A stretch of DNA of 64,000 nucleotides from the NCBI GenBank assembly GCA_963681505.1, contig OY811972.1:8257257-8321256 (forward strand), read 5' to 3'. Positions 44,426-56,878 of this stretch are shown piece by piece. Position 1 is the first letter of the stretch. The number at the start of each line of letters is the position of its first letter. Position numbers and translations under genes: made by a program. The stretch comes from Eunapius fragilis (Eukaryota > Porifera > Demospongiae > Spongillida > Spongillidae). The notes beneath the pieces were generated by a model. It did no database searches. It was not told where the DNA came from and saw only the letters and a list, made by a program, of their open reading frames with translations.

Positions 44426-46283
44426 GTTATTCTAAGTATCTTCATATCTTTGCAAACCTCACCGGGCAGTTCAGCTTAGCTACTAGAAGCAAGCATATCT
44501 GTTTCCTTCAGTGCCCTGAGTTACATGTACATAATTGTAAATTCATAGTACCCCAGTACAGGTGGGTAATAACATTTCACTACATAGTAGATAGCAACAA
44601 CACCACCAATATTATTCAAGCACCATTACTTACCAGGTATACAGTAATTATTCAAGCACACACATTGTGGTCTACTCATGATCTAGCATAAGTGTCAGCA
44701 GGCCATTACACATGACCACCAGTCCCCAGACCATTCCTTCTCCAGAGAGTGCCCGATTGCACTCCAGAAGGGCAATACAGTCTCTGTATTGGGCCCACAC
44801 CACACGTAACATGTAATCTATATAGTGTATCCCTATGTATCCCTGTATATGTACATGGTGTAAACTCATACATGTAATTTGGAGTGGGGAGATCAACATC
44901 TGTTGGCCTCCCATGATAATCCTCTCCACCCTTGGGATCTTTGGCAGCAGTGTTATGGGTGTAGAGGGTTCCTAAAAATACTGCCATTGGCCTGTGTTAT
45001 TAAGGGAACGAACCTGTATGTCCCTGGGGGTAGTACCAGGGAATTTCACCAGACCTTCAGGGCAGGGGGGTGAAATCTATATGGTTCAGGTGGGAAAAAG
45101 GGAAAGTTCGTGAGTGGGGGTAGCTGAAGGGACATGAGGGCAGGGATTCAATAAATAAATAAACACAATAGAGTCAAAAAAATAATACACCATAAATTGT
45201 GGCTCAAAACAAGATTAAACTTTATCCCAATACAGCATATAGAAATCATGATTTCAACACTGTATCATAATAATTGTACACAACTCCTTTACATACATGT
45301 ACATATATTGCATGTATATAATTACACTAACCCTTTAAAGGCCAAGGGCATAATTATATGCATGACAATCTGTTCTCATGACATTGTTATACATGTAAGT
45401 CATGTACATCTTGCTATTCAAGGCTTGTGGATGTCTCTTTCAACTCTTCTGAATTAAAGCATGTTAATAGACTGCATGGTGTGAAAGAGCTAGGATGCAA
45501 CTGTGGTTGATGAGGTAAACATGTACACCATGCTAGACTCCATTGTTAAGAGGGAGGATTTGGGAGTTGTGATAAAGAAGCAGTGTGGGGACTGTGCTTA
45601 CAAATATAGTAATAATTTGCATCACTTTGTGCAAATTACTACTGCACAACATAAACTGTTAACACTGTACTCCCAGGTCCACAGTAGGTTTGCACATTTT
45701 TTATTGGAGGAGAGGTGATATGTTGGTTTAGTGCATGGCTGTATATGCAAGTCAGCAGTTACCATGGGTACATGTGTGATTTGTTAGTTCTAAATGTGCA
45801 GACTGAATGCATATTCCACCTCGCCGGTACCAGGATTTAATAATTCATGATGTGGCTACTTACCATTTGATTGGCACTTCGTTCAATACCATGCAATAAG
45901 ATACACATCAGGTGTTCATAGGGAATACAAAAATATGTAATATTAATTAAAATAATATTTGCAGTGTTACTGATGTACATGTACATGTAAATACCAACAC
46001 ATAAATTTAATTACCCAATCCAACTGTGTTTACCAATTATCAGCTATTATTAGACATACACATGCACACTTGTACAATAGTACACAATGTACCAAATTAT
46101 TAAGCTTATAAATCACTGTGGCCATTTGTGTAAAATACAATTCTTAAAGGCCCATCCATTATGAATGTAAATTTAATATGTCAATGTTAAGCAATTATTA
46201 GTTCACACACTTAACGTGTGCAAAATTATTTAGATAATCTTCACCAGTTTACCAGTTGTTAAACTATTGGGTCAATGTTAGTT
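44426..46283. other. Repeat-derived non-coding region
   Basis: 44,950-45,150 repeats 9,120-9,310. 45,170-45,300 is an inverted copy of about 1,410-1,500. 45,940-46,280 is a direct copy of the 2,340-2,640 repeat. No gene is seen; short ORFs at 45,197 and 45,503 lack support. Confidence 0.5.
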
Positions 46284-46435
46284 CTTTTTTTAAATAAATG
46301 AATACAAGGTATACTAACATACACAAACATTAGGGCAAACAAACAAGACATTAATCATTTCTGCCTGCTGAGCAGGACAGATCGATGGTATGACCATCTA
46401 GAGCCACAAAGACACATGATTGCAGAACGTACACA
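46284..46435 (-). mobile_element. Very short LINE 3' end, minus strand
   Basis: From the A-rich 3' end (TTTTTTTAAATAAATG on plus) to ACACATGATTGCAGAACG, this is the reverse complement of about 54,047-54,270, the tail of the LINE at 53,750. About 150 bp remain, extremely 5'-truncated, flanked by the repeat phrase GTTAGTTC...CACAAATTACATG. Confidence 0.75.
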
Positions 46436-46591
46436 AATTACATGTACATGTACTGTAAGAAGCATATTAACACCTCACACTACTAGACTATAAACAAATA
46501 AACAAATGTAAAATTATAAACAACAATTACAACTAATGACTATTTATATTTCATACGATCATGGATATATTAATTACACACTCTATACAAA

Positions 46592-47257
46592 TTACACACT
46601 ACTTGTGGTGCCCATTACAGAGGCAGCATTGCCCTGCTGGAGTGCAATGGACACTCTTTGCAGAAGGAAAGGGAGAGACTGGTGGTCATGAGTGATGCTC
46701 TGCTGACGCCTGCTGATATCCGTGAGCAAACTGAGAGCATCAGGGCCAAGGGCACCTGAGGTCTCTATTGCTACTGGGACAAAATGGTGAGATTTGGACA
46801 GCAGAGCATACTTCTCCTTCTTCCTGGCTTCAGCAGCTGTGGCTACAGCTCTAGCTTCCCTTGTGGCATCAGACATGTATGAGGCTGCAAAGGTGTCCAC
46901 ACAAGTAAAGTCCCAAACAAGACACTGGCCAGACTTCCATGGGGCAATGGAACAACCATCAGGTCGCTTGCCATCTGATCTGCATAGGCCAATGGGCTCA
47001 AGTGTTGATGGTACGTTTATTGCTGCCAGTGACCTATGTATAATGGCATTGATAGCAACATGCCTTGAAAAACGACCCTGACTTTTAATGCAGCTGAGCC
47101 CATGAGTAGCGAGGGCATCAACATGACCTCCACAGTGGTGGCAGATGTGGGGTTGACAAAGTGGCGTACCCAGACAAAGACCAACAGCTATCCTGGTTGT
47201 GTGATCATCCATTCGCAGGCCTAGGGAAGAGACAGGGAGGGCATGCAACCAGGCCCC
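46592..47257 (-). pseudogene. LINE 2: zinc tail and restriction-like endonuclease
   Basis: Reads LHALPVSSLGLRMDDHTTRI, CHHCGGHVDALATHGLSCIK, then KRPDGCSIAPWKSGQCLVWD and SKSHHFVPVAIETSGALGPD. The C-x2-C-x7-H-x4-C zinc motif and an RPDG...W...DF nuclease core are intact. It belongs to a different LINE subfamily from LINE 1 (RPDG instead of RPADI). Interrupted upstream by the hAT element at 47,263; the reading frames on either side of that insertion differ by one base. Confidence 0.8.
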
Positions 47258-47467
47258 AGACTCATAGGCGTAGGAAGGGGGGGGCTGAGGGGACTATAGC
47301 CCCCCCACTTTTAAATGTGTGGGGGCTAAGCCCCCCCACTTTTATTATTGAGTATGAATAATTAATTATTGCGGTATATGTACATGTGACACGTGCTTCA
47401 TGGCGACAAAGCGAAAGATAGTAACAGGCACGTAATAATAATATCAAGGCCGTAGACAAGGGAGGGC

Positions 47468-47469
<2 letters not shown>

Positions 47470-47509
<40 letters not shown>
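47470..47509 (+). repeat. Homopolymer G40
   Basis: Forty consecutive G residues in the hAT element at 47,263-48,606, matched in inverted sense by the C34 tract at 48,445-48,478. Exact lengths are unlikely to be reliable in assembled sequence. Confidence 0.85.
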
Positions 47510-47663
47510 CTTGAACCCCCCAAAAGTTTCCTTGAGAGAAAACATTAAATTGTTATCCGTATCTCGTATAAGTAGAATTAACTACTTACAGCTGTTATCT
47601 TTGATAGCGGTCGATCGTGAGTAGAGTATAGTCCACAGCATGGACTCTATCTCTGCAGAAAGC

Positions 47664-47785
47664 TAGTCTCGTACCCAGACCCACCATGACGTAAGCGTTT
47701 ATCGCTTACAGTATAAACACTACGATAGTGTTTATACTGTAAGCGATAAAACGCTTACGTCATGGTGGGTCTGGGTACGAGACTA
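47664..47785. mobile_element. Fold-back element, TAGTCTCGTACCCAGACC family, 122 bp (inside the hAT)
   Basis: Termini TAGTCTCGTACCCAGACC and reverse complement. The 9-bp duplication GCAGAAAGC lies on both sides (47,655-47,663 and 47,786-47,794). The interior is a different perfect hairpin (CATGACGTAAGCG...). 9-bp target duplications are typical of Mutator-like elements. Confidence 0.9.
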
Positions 47786-47846
47786 GCAGAAAGCATCATC
47801 CGAACAATAGAAGACATTTTGCTGAGGTTATCCTTTCACTTCAGAA

Positions 47847-48086
47847 TTGTCGTGGACAGTGGCTAGTTCAATGGCAGGCTGTAAAACAGGTGTATCAACT
47901 ACTATACTTCAAAAAGAGCATAGAGCTTTGTATACCCATTGCTATGGCCATGCTCTGAACTTAGCTGTTCAAGACGCAGTAAAGGCAAATGTAATCCTTC
48001 GTGATACATTAGACACTATCGAAGAAATGACAAAGCTGATCAAAAAATCTCCGCGGCGGCAAGTGATTTTTGAAAAGGTCAACTAA
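47847..48086 (+). pseudogene. hAT transposase fragment (ZMYM-like)
   Basis: Reads SMAGCKTGVSTTILQKEHRA, then LYTHCYGHALNLAVQDAVKA. The Y-x-HC-x-GH-x-LNL-x-x-x-DA motif is characteristic of the catalytic region of ZMYM1-type hAT transposases. The frame is cut upstream by the fold-back insertion and downstream by a stop at 48,084. Confidence 0.75.
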
Positions 48087-48444
48087 CTAAAATATATAGC
48101 AATAGCATTCGTAGCTATACCGTATAGAGCCGGGTAATTTTCTGCATTTAATGTTAAGATTTTGCTAACAACAAATAAGGAAAAGATTAAAGCGGCTGGG
48201 GCTTCGCCCCAGACCCCATTGGTGGAGCTTACACTAACAGCGCTCCCCCAAACCCCCTATCTGAGCTGGAGGGGGCACGACCTGTAGTGTATTTGCCTAT
48301 AAGAAACAATCACTACGCCTCACACCATATCACCAAAAACTCTAACCCCCGCACTGACGTGATCACACCTTTTACTAATTTACTAACTAACAGTTCAATG
48401 TTCCAAACGCCCTGGCCTACTGCACGCATCCCCAGTTTTTATAG

Positions 48445-48478
<34 letters not shown>
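48445..48478 (+). repeat. Homopolymer C34
   Basis: Thirty-four C residues near the right end of the hAT element, followed by TTCTACGGCC. It pairs in inverted sense with G40 at 47,470. Confidence 0.85.
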
Positions 48479-48611
48479 TTCTACGGCCATGCGTTTTGTT
48501 AGTCTCGCGGGCCATGACGTATATTACGTCATGGCACATAAATGACCACGCCCACTTATCAAGTTCACTTCAGCCCCCCACTTTTAAATACGTTCCTACG
48601 CCTCTGAGACT

Positions 48612-49893
48612 CTTTAGTGGCTGCAGCCAGTAACCTGGCACGAGACCTGCAGTCAGAGGCACATGCAGGAGCTGATCATATGTCTCTTCCACATGAGGGA
48701 GGTCCCATGCCTTTTGTCTGGAAGATGAAGGAGAGACAGGAGGTGGATAGTTGTGACCCTCTCTCCACTGAGTAACAGCAGCATCAACAGCTGTGTATGG
48801 AATGTCAGAAAACCGGGCAGGCAAAATTTGGTTGATGAGGTTGTAGGAACCAGCAGCGGAGGCCAAGAAGGCAGACGGTGCAAGCTGAGAAGCTCTACGA
48901 ACCCCAATACCACCAAAACAGACTGGCAGAGTAGCCTGGGACCAAACTGACTCACAAGAAAAATCGATATTCAGAACCTCACTCAGAGTGCTGCGCAATT
49001 CAGCATCATAAACAGCCAAGCACGGAGATGAGAAACAAGGAGCTGTCCTGAGGATGTACAAAATCTTAGGGATGGCAAATGAGTGGCGGAGCAGAATCAA
49101 GGCATCCTGGCTGCTCAGGAGACTGAGGCGAGATTTCATTTTCCTGAGAGCTTCCACTTTATCAAGCAATGCTTCATCAACAGATGAACCAATTGGTGAG
49201 CCCAGCAAAGTAGCAGTGTTGGGCCTGACTCTACAAAGGTCAGGTGCCAGGTGTAAAAGAGCAAGACCAGCTTGATCTGCACAGATGAGTTCTGATTTGT
49301 GATGGTTAAGCTCCAGACCAACGGCAGCAGCTTCTCTTTCAATCATCTTAAAATCATCACATACATCTGCTTCATTGCCACCTAAAGTTGCATCATCAAG
49401 GTAGAATATACGAAATTCAGAATGTAACATCTGTGTCAAGGGAAAGATAACAAGGCAAAACAACAAAGGACCAAGAGGGTCACCCTGTTGTACCCCTTCA
49501 GCAGAACTGATGATGGTGTCATGAAAAAAAAGGGAAGAAGAGGTTGAATAGCAGGAGTAGATAAAGGGGAACAGCTCAGGGGTGTGTAGCTTAACAGCTT
49601 CAAGCATTTTATCTCTCCTTATGCTATTAAAAGCATTCTTGAAGTCTAGCTTGAGGATGACATGATCTGGATGTAGGTTAGCAAGGTAACGTCTAGCTGA
49701 GTGGGCAGCAGCTTCTGCACCCAGCGGAGTACCATACCCAAGTTGAACTGGGGATAGTAAAGCACCCATGCGCTCCATAACTGCCATGCTAGCACACTTA
49801 GCAGCTAGACGACGAAAGGTACATCCCACTGCAATTGGTCGCAATCCCCACCATCTCTTTTTTTCAGGGCTACCAATGATGCACCGAACAAAA
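48612..49893 (-). pseudogene. LINE 2: reverse transcriptase
   Basis: A long open frame: LRPIAVGCTFRRLAAKCASM, VQLGYGTPLGAEAAAHSARR, VILKLDFKNAFNSIRRDKML, SSAEGVQQGDPLGPLLFCLV and catalytic FYLDDATLGG (49,390-49,420). It continues through NHHKSELICA, LGSPIG and VCFGGIGVRRASQLAPSAFL. No stop occurs between 49,893 and the hAT insertion. The N-terminal part (and any zinc fingers) is truncated at about 49,893, where the host repeat phrase GCCAATTTTTACCAG resumes. The empty target phrase is seen at about 1,947. Confidence 0.9.
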
Positions 49894-49899
49894 ATGTGC

Positions 49900-52800
49900 C
49901 AATTTTTACCAGTTGTGTACAGGTACAATCATTAGGTTTAGCTCACATTGGCCAATAATGTCTAGGCCAAAAAACCAGGGTATTAAGTGACATTCATAAC
50001 ATAACTATTGCTGAACACCTGGTCAATGTGCTTGGAATCATGTTCATCAATTGTATCAACTATAACGTGCTTGGGTTCACCACTGATTATGTAAAATTAT
50101 TGGGTCAAATTGTATGGAATTATAAACTACATGCATTAACATGTATGTACACAAATACATGTACAAATGGCTCACAAATTGTGTGTACATGTACATGTAC
50201 ATGTATGGTTGTGTTCAGTACATGTACATATATTGTGTGGTTCACCAAGATGCTTAAGGCTAAGGTCACCAATTGCACAAAAATATTGGTTCTATCTTTA
50301 CAAATCACATGTATAATATGGGCAGTGAAAAGTGACCTACATGTACATGTTGGGCATATTATTTAAAGTTTTCATATTCAAAGAGACACTTATGTCCTCT
50401 ACAACTTTTTTCTTACGCACTGGAAATTAGTCTGTCCATCATGGAGTTACAGCGGTCTGAATTTTTAATTACTTGGACATTTTTATTGCATGCCTCAATT
50501 TAGATGCTCCTTCCTAGAAAATGTTTATAATATGCGCTAGGTCCCTTTTCACTGCCACGACCCCATATATTGGTAACACACACTTTGTACAATTCTTAAC
50601 CACGGCACAAATTAACCCAATAGGTTTTTTAATACTATTTTTAACTACATGTACTTGTTCACAGTTGTGAAATATACCATATATCAAACATACACGTGTC
50701 TCAACACATGTATGTTCAATATCAATATCTACACAATTTACTAAGTGTCCATACATGTACTTGGTGAACACACACAAATACAATTATTGCTGAAATATGG
50801 TGAACACAAATACATGTATTCCATTTGTGAGTGTTCACCAATTATGAAGTACGCTGTGTTCACATGTATATGTGCTACATGTATGTATGTATACATGTGT
50901 TTAGACACATGTATGTTTGATGTATGGTAAATTTCACAACTGTGAACAAGTACATGTAGTTAAAAATAGTTAAAAAAACCTATTGGGTTAATTTGTGCTG
51001 TGGTTAAGAATTGTGCAAAGTGTGTTACCAATATATGGGGTCGTGGCAGTGAAAAGGGACCTAGTGCATATTATCAACATTTTCTAGGAAGGAGCATCTA
51101 AATTGACGCATGCAATTAAAATGTCCAAGTAATTAAAAATTCAGACCACTGTAACTCCATGATGGGGAACACAAATATTCCATTTGTGAGCGTTCACCAA
51201 TTATGAAATAGGCTGTGCTCACATGTGTATATGTGCTACATGTATGTATGTATGTATGTATACATGTAGCACAATTGAATTATCTGGCCAATGCTCAAAC
51301 CTTGTAATATTATTTGGCTGTTTGATGAATAATTAAGTTGTAGTAATTATTAAGTCTTCAGGTGTAAAAGTCAGGTGCATCATTTGTGTTAATGTCAGTT
51401 ATGTACATTTGTACAATTATTAATTACTAGACTGTGTTCAACAATTGTGTAACATCACTGCAGTCCATATGTTCACAGCTAATTATTAGGCTGTGTGTCC
51501 CAATAATTAAATCTACAAGTCTTCTATGTACAGCAGTTGTGGACAATTATTATCAGGCTGTTTTGCATGTGTTCATCAATTGTAACAACTATAATGTGCT
51601 TGGGTTCACCAATTAGGGAGACTTCACTGATTGTGTAAAATTATTGGACCAATGGTCACAAATTGTGTGTATGTAATTATTAGGCTGTGTTCACCAACAG
51701 TGTATTGTACAATTATTACAATAAATTATGTTCACCAATTGTGTTAATGCTAAGTTCACCAATTGATTGATTGCTTCTACATGTACATGGTGTGTTTACA
51801 AATTATATGCTATTGGTGAACACACAGTTTACATAATTATTGACCACAAGTACAAGTTAGTTAACACAATAGGTTATCAACTGAATATGCTAAATGGTAA
51901 AATGATGAAACTATACATGTAGTACAGTTTAGTGAATTCAGCCTCATCATTTAACATACATGTACTTGGTGAACACTCACAAATACAACTTGTGAACTAT
52001 GGACGTGTATTGGTGAACATGGCCTAAAAATAAATTCTTTTGCCTATTAAAATTGCACGCACAATTTGTAAGTGTTCACCAATTGTTTATGAATTGTAAC
52101 AAATTATTAGGCTTAGTTAATCAATTGTGAGCTATAATTAAGCCTACACATAAAATATTGTATGTACACCAGACATGTGTACAGTTACTTTATTCAATAA
52201 TTGTGTACAATACATGTGTTCTCCAAATAGTGTAAATGTGTATGACAATGTGTACAATTACAGGTACCAATTAACTTAAGATACAGACAGCAAGAAACTT
52301 TCTCATGATGTTTATAAATAGATCGCTAATTTTCATAAGCATATACTGTAGCTGAGTTCCAGAGTGGATTACACATTTGAGACATTAATATCCAATATCC
52401 ATACATGTACAGTAGTTCAAATGTCGTATGTGTACAAAATAATAAAGATGTAATGATGTATAGGAGTTGTGTACAATTATTATGATACTGTGTTGAAATC
52501 ATAATTTCTATATGCTGTATTGGGATAAAGTTTAATCACTGTTTAGAGCCACAATTTTTCTCGTTATAAATGGTTTATTATTATTTTTGACTTTTTAATA
52601 TCACTGCAGTCACACACATCAAAGTGATGAACAATGTGATATGATATGAATCTTCCAAATCTTAAGGTAAAGTTCCATTATGTACATGTTTAATAACCCA
52701 ATCCTACTGTGTTCACAAATTATCAGCTATCATTAGTTATAAAGTTTCATCAATTATAAATACACTAAATAGTAAATAAAGCACGTTCAAAATATACACA

Positions 52801-53740
52801 AATGAAACCAACAAATAATAAAAATGATTAAGAGATAAACGATAAAGATATTCAAGCATGACATTCAGGCAAAGATAGTGGTCAATTATAAATAACTGCA
52901 GGGCAGTGTTCACCATTTGTGATAAATAATTCTTAAAGGCCCACCTTTTATGAGGATAATTTTGTTTAGCAATTATTAGTTCGCAAATTACTGTGTGTAA
53001 AATTATTTAGACAATCTTCACCAGTTTACCAGTTGTTAAATTATTGGGTCAATGTTAGTTCACAAATTACATGTACATGTACTGTAAGAAGTATATTAAC
53101 ACGTCACACTACTAGACTATAAACTGTAAAATTATTTAGCCAATTTTTACCAGTTGTGTACAGGTAGATGTACATGTGTACAATCGTTAGGTTTAGCTCA
53201 CATTGGCCAATAATGTCTAGGCCAAAAAACCAGGGTATTAAGTGACATTCATAACATTGTAATATAAGTATTGCTAAACACCACCCTGGTCAATGTGCTT
53301 GGGTTCACGTAAGATTATTGGGTCAAATTGTGTGGCATGTATGTATGTTATAATGTATGTACATCAATACATGTACAAATGGTTCACATGTGTTGGGCCA
53401 AAGTTCACAAATTGTGTGTACAATTATTAGGTTGTGTTCAGTGATCAATACATGTAGTATTGTATGATTATTAGAATACATTGTGTGGTTCACCAAGTGA
53501 ACCACACAATGTATGATACATGTATGTAAGGCGTGTCTAAGTTCACCAATAGCACAAAATTATTGGCTCAATGGTTAAAAATTATATATATATTGGTAAC
53601 ACACACTTTGCACAATTATAACCACGGCAAAAATTAACCCAATAGGTTTTTAACTACATGTTCACAGTTGTGAATGTAAATATTGAACACACAATGGTGT
53701 CTGTTCAATATCTAGACAATTTATAACTAAGCCTCCATAC
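49900..53740. repeat. AT-rich degenerate repeat block, right flank
   Basis: Paralogous in direct orientation to 1-3,350 (for example 50,232 to 1, 52,290 to 1,230, 53,215 to 2,822). It contains an extra inverted duplication at 50,430-51,170. No gene is recognised. Confidence 0.75.
50430..51170. repeat. Inverted duplication within the right flank
   Basis: The segment 50,440-50,725 (CATCATGGAGTTACAG ... CACATGTATGTT) recurs as its reverse complement at 50,890-51,165 with a spacer of about 165 bp. The left-flank paralogue (about 190-660) has only the forward arm, so the second arm is derived. Confidence 0.8.
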
Positions 53741-53744
53741 ATGT

Positions 53745-54285
53745 AACAGACAGAAGAGCTATTTGATGTCAAAGTGTTCAATCCTTTTGCCAAGTCTTAT
53801 GTGAAAGAATCATTGACCCAATGCTATCGTTTAGAAATGGACAGGAAACGTGCCTATGAAGCCAGTATTCGTGAAGTAGAGCTTGGTTGTTTCACACCAC
53901 TGGTGTTTTCTACTTCTGGTGGATTAGGTCCTGCTGCCAAAACCTTCTATAAGAGGCTTGCATCACTTTTTGCAGAAAAGCACGATCAGCCATACAGCCT
54001 AACCCTTTTTTGGCTTCATGCCAAATTGAGCTTTTCATTGCTACGTTCTGCAATCATGTGTCTTTGTGGCTCTAGATGGTCATACCATCAAGGGCACATG
54101 CTCCCCACTAGACTCTGCCATTGATCTGTCCTGTTCAGCAGGCAGAAATGATTAAAGTCTTGTTTGTTTGCCCTAATGTTTGTGTATGTTAGTATATCGT
54201 GTATATGTAATTGATTGTTTGTACATGTGTATGGATTATTTGGATTAATTGTAAAAATAAATAAATAAATGAATAAATAAATACA
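53745..54285 (+). pseudogene. LINE 3 (3' end): nuclease-like domain and A-rich tail
   Basis: Reads DVKVFNPFAKSYVKESLTQC, KRAYEASIREVELGCFTPLV, FSTSGGLGPAAKTFYKRLAS and AKLSFSLLRSAIMCLCGSR, ending at 54,124. A 3' UTR ending AAATAAATAAATAAATGAAT follows. The V-FNPFA...REVE...FTPLV-ST-GG-GP pattern is a PD-(D/E)XK-like domain seen at the C-terminus of reverse-transcriptase elements in many aquatic animals. The family name is uncertain. 5'-truncated. The tail is shared with 46,284-46,435. Confidence 0.75.
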
Positions 54286-55250
54286 TGTACTTGATCAACA
54301 CACACAAATACAATTATTGCTGACCTATTGGTGAACACAGCCTAAATTTTCCATTTGTGAGCGTTCACCAATTATGGAATAGGCTGTGCTCACAATTATT
54401 AAGCCAAATTGAAGACAATGATAGTTTAATTTAACTGCGGACTATGGTTCAAACATTGTGTTAAATCATTGTGTGTGTGTGTGTTAATGTCAGTTATGTT
54501 CATTTGTACAATTATTAATTACTAGGCAGTATTCAACAATTGTATAACATCACCACAGTCCATGTGTTCACTAATTATTAGGCTGTGGACCCCAATAATT
54601 AAATCTACAAGTCTTCTAAGTACAGCAGTTGTGGACAATTATTATCAGGCATATGTTCATCAATTGTAACAACTATAATGTGCTTGGGTTCACCAATTAG
54701 GGAGACTTCACTGATTATTGGGTCAATGGTCACAAAATGTGTGTATGTAATTATTAGGCTGTGTTCACCAACAGTGTATTGTACAATTATTAGGGAGACT
54801 TCACTGATGGTGTAAAAATGTTCACAATATGTTAAAGTAAAATGTATGTACATATATACAAATGGTTCATACATGTATGTATTTTATCAGTGTTCACAAA
54901 TTGTGTGTGTGTGTTATAATTACGCTGTGTTCAGCAAATACACGTAGAGTATTATTACAATCAATTGTGTGGTTCAACAAGTGTGTTGAATAATACTTCA
55001 CCAATTGTGCAAAATTATTGGCTCAATGGTCACACACACTTTGCACAATTCTTAACCACTGCACAATTTAACCCAATAGGTTTGTAACTACTTGTTCATA
55101 GTTGTGAAATTTACCATAAATTGAACATACATGTGTCTCAACACATGTATGTTATATCTAGAAACAATTTACATAACACAGGCATGAAAAACACATCAAA
55201 CACAGACAGGTAAGGCTTCTGAGAATGGCTCTGGCATTCGCTCTATATTA
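54286..55250. repeat. AT-rich repeat block, continuation
   Basis: Direct paralogue of about 3,360-3,830 with internal rearrangement. No coding signal. Confidence 0.6.
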
Positions 55251-55640
55251 AAGTGAGGTCGGTAGCTAGGGTCATCAAAAGTAGAACAATTGTTCCAGGA
55301 TTAAACTTAATAATATTAAAACAAATCATCATAATGGAGCTTTTATTTATTTTCTGAATTGTGTTAACCAAAATAGTCTCGTAAACCAGACCAATACATC
55401 GTAATTCAGTGGAAGTTGGATGTGGCTCGACTAGGCACAGCGATCAATATACTGGCTCAGCCAGGCCCGTTAAGAGCGGCACGGAGGCCCGGGGTATTTA
55501 CATTAACGAGGCCCCACACCCATGCCAAGCATCACATTTTTTGACGATGATTCCCCCAACCCCCCAATTGTAGGAATAGTATTTTCTGGACTCGGAGGCC
55601 CCTTTACACCCTGAGGCCCGGGGTATCCCAGCAAAAAGTT

Positions 55641-55736
55641 CTTGCGCAAGACTTGCCCAAGATCTTGCCTTCTTGGGCAAGTCTTGCCCAAGATTACTCA
55701 AGATCTTGCCTTCTTGGGCAAGAAATGTGTAATTAC
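55641..55736. repeat. Left CTTG-N2-CAAG palindrome array
   Basis: About five copies: CTTGCGCAAG, CTTGCCCAAG, CTTGGGCAAG, CTTGCCCAAG and CTTGGGCAAG. Two copies of ATCTTGCCTTCTTGGGCAAG mark a local duplication. Mirrors the right array at 58,826-59,053. Confidence 0.8.
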
Positions 55737-56237
55737 AAGATACTTTGATTTCTGCATGAGAGCATAGGGCAAGAGGGTACTCATTAATTTGCTACCCATT
55801 TTAGTCAAGTTTCTTCATGTATAGATTACACTGATGCAAATTACATTCATAATGTCAAAACAGCATATAACATATCAAAGTACAACTTGTCAATAAATCA
55901 AGTTGTCTAGTGCTTTTCATAAACGTCATTTGGCAGATAAACTATTATATCGATCATGAGTGAACATGAACCCCACCTGCATACAATTAACATGTAATTA
56001 ACGCTAGCCAATATGCACATATAATAGTACTAATTCGAATTCATTTCACACGAGCCATGTTGCTTGTATCGTGCTGCCATCCTTTCTGGTACAGAAAGAG
56101 CGGGGTTCCTTAGGTACTCTTTGTACCGTTTTCGGTTTCCACCAGTGTGATCACTCATAATATAACCGGCAAGCTCAAATTTTGCGAAAACAATTTTTTA
56201 CGCGTAAAAATTTCGTACCACGTGCTAGCTTGTAATC

Positions 56238-56331
56238 ATGCCGCCAAAAGTAAAGCGTACAGTGAAACCTCCACCAAGATACCTACATGAGAACATTGAA
56301 ATTGCTGTCGATGACAAACGAGCTGATGATC
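56238..56331 (+). CDS. Putative first exon of the element-borne gene
   Basis: ATGCCGCCAAAAGTAAAGCG starts MPPKVKRTVKPPPRYLHENI followed by EIAVDDKRADD; donor GATC|gtaagt. A short basic N-terminus. It leaves phase 1, which does not fit the next candidate exon (57,791), so an exon is missing or the pairing is wrong. Confidence 0.4.
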
Positions 56332-56878
56332 GTAAGTTTTCATCTTATGGCACCGCGTACGTGTACAGAGCCTAATAATGTGCACTTAAAAGTGTTAGCG
56401 TTATAACGCGCGCATATGGTAGTAGTACGTACATGTCATACACACATGTGCATTTCGACGTTTGACAAGGCTGGCTATTGGCCGTTTCAATATATATAAT
56501 TATAGCAACGTAGATGGAAAGTTGTTTATGATCACAGCGCGCACGAAAGGGCTTCATTATATATCACAACATACCGCTTGTTACAGTGCATGGTACGCCT
56601 CTGAGCGAGGCAGAGTTGGATAGTGGCGGCGTTTAGCTAGCCTTTCATCAACTCTCGTACGCGTGAAATAAAAAACGCCCACGCTATTATATTTCAATAG
56701 ACCTTATGTCTACGTCATCACGCGCGTCTACATGTACAGTTGTATGTTTAGAGAACAGTAGAGAATACACTTGCAAGACATCATCACTCTCAACGGATAA
56801 AGGGAATATGTCACCCAGGATGACTTAAAGGGTCTATAAAGGAACAAGTTATTCTTCTGTCATTTCAAGCGTTTTAAG
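56332..56878. other. Intron / spacer of the element-borne gene
   Basis: CpG-containing, more GC-rich than the surroundings (GCGCGC, ACGCGCGTC). No exon is recognised. Ends at the 7-bp duplication TTTTAAG (56,872-56,878) that flanks the fold-back element. Confidence 0.4.

Larger units (their letters stand above)
47263..48606 (+). mobile_element. hAT-type transposon with 5-bp target duplication (AGACT), inserted in LINE 2
   Basis: Left end CATAGGCGTAGGAAGG, right end CGTTCCTACGCCTCTG. AGACT lies on both sides (47,258-47,262 and 48,607-48,611). Subterminal GCCCCCCCACTTTTAAA occurs at both ends in inverted arrangement. Internally there are a transposase scrap, a nested fold-back element, a G40 tract and a C34 tract. 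1,344 bp, non-autonomous. Confidence 0.9.
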
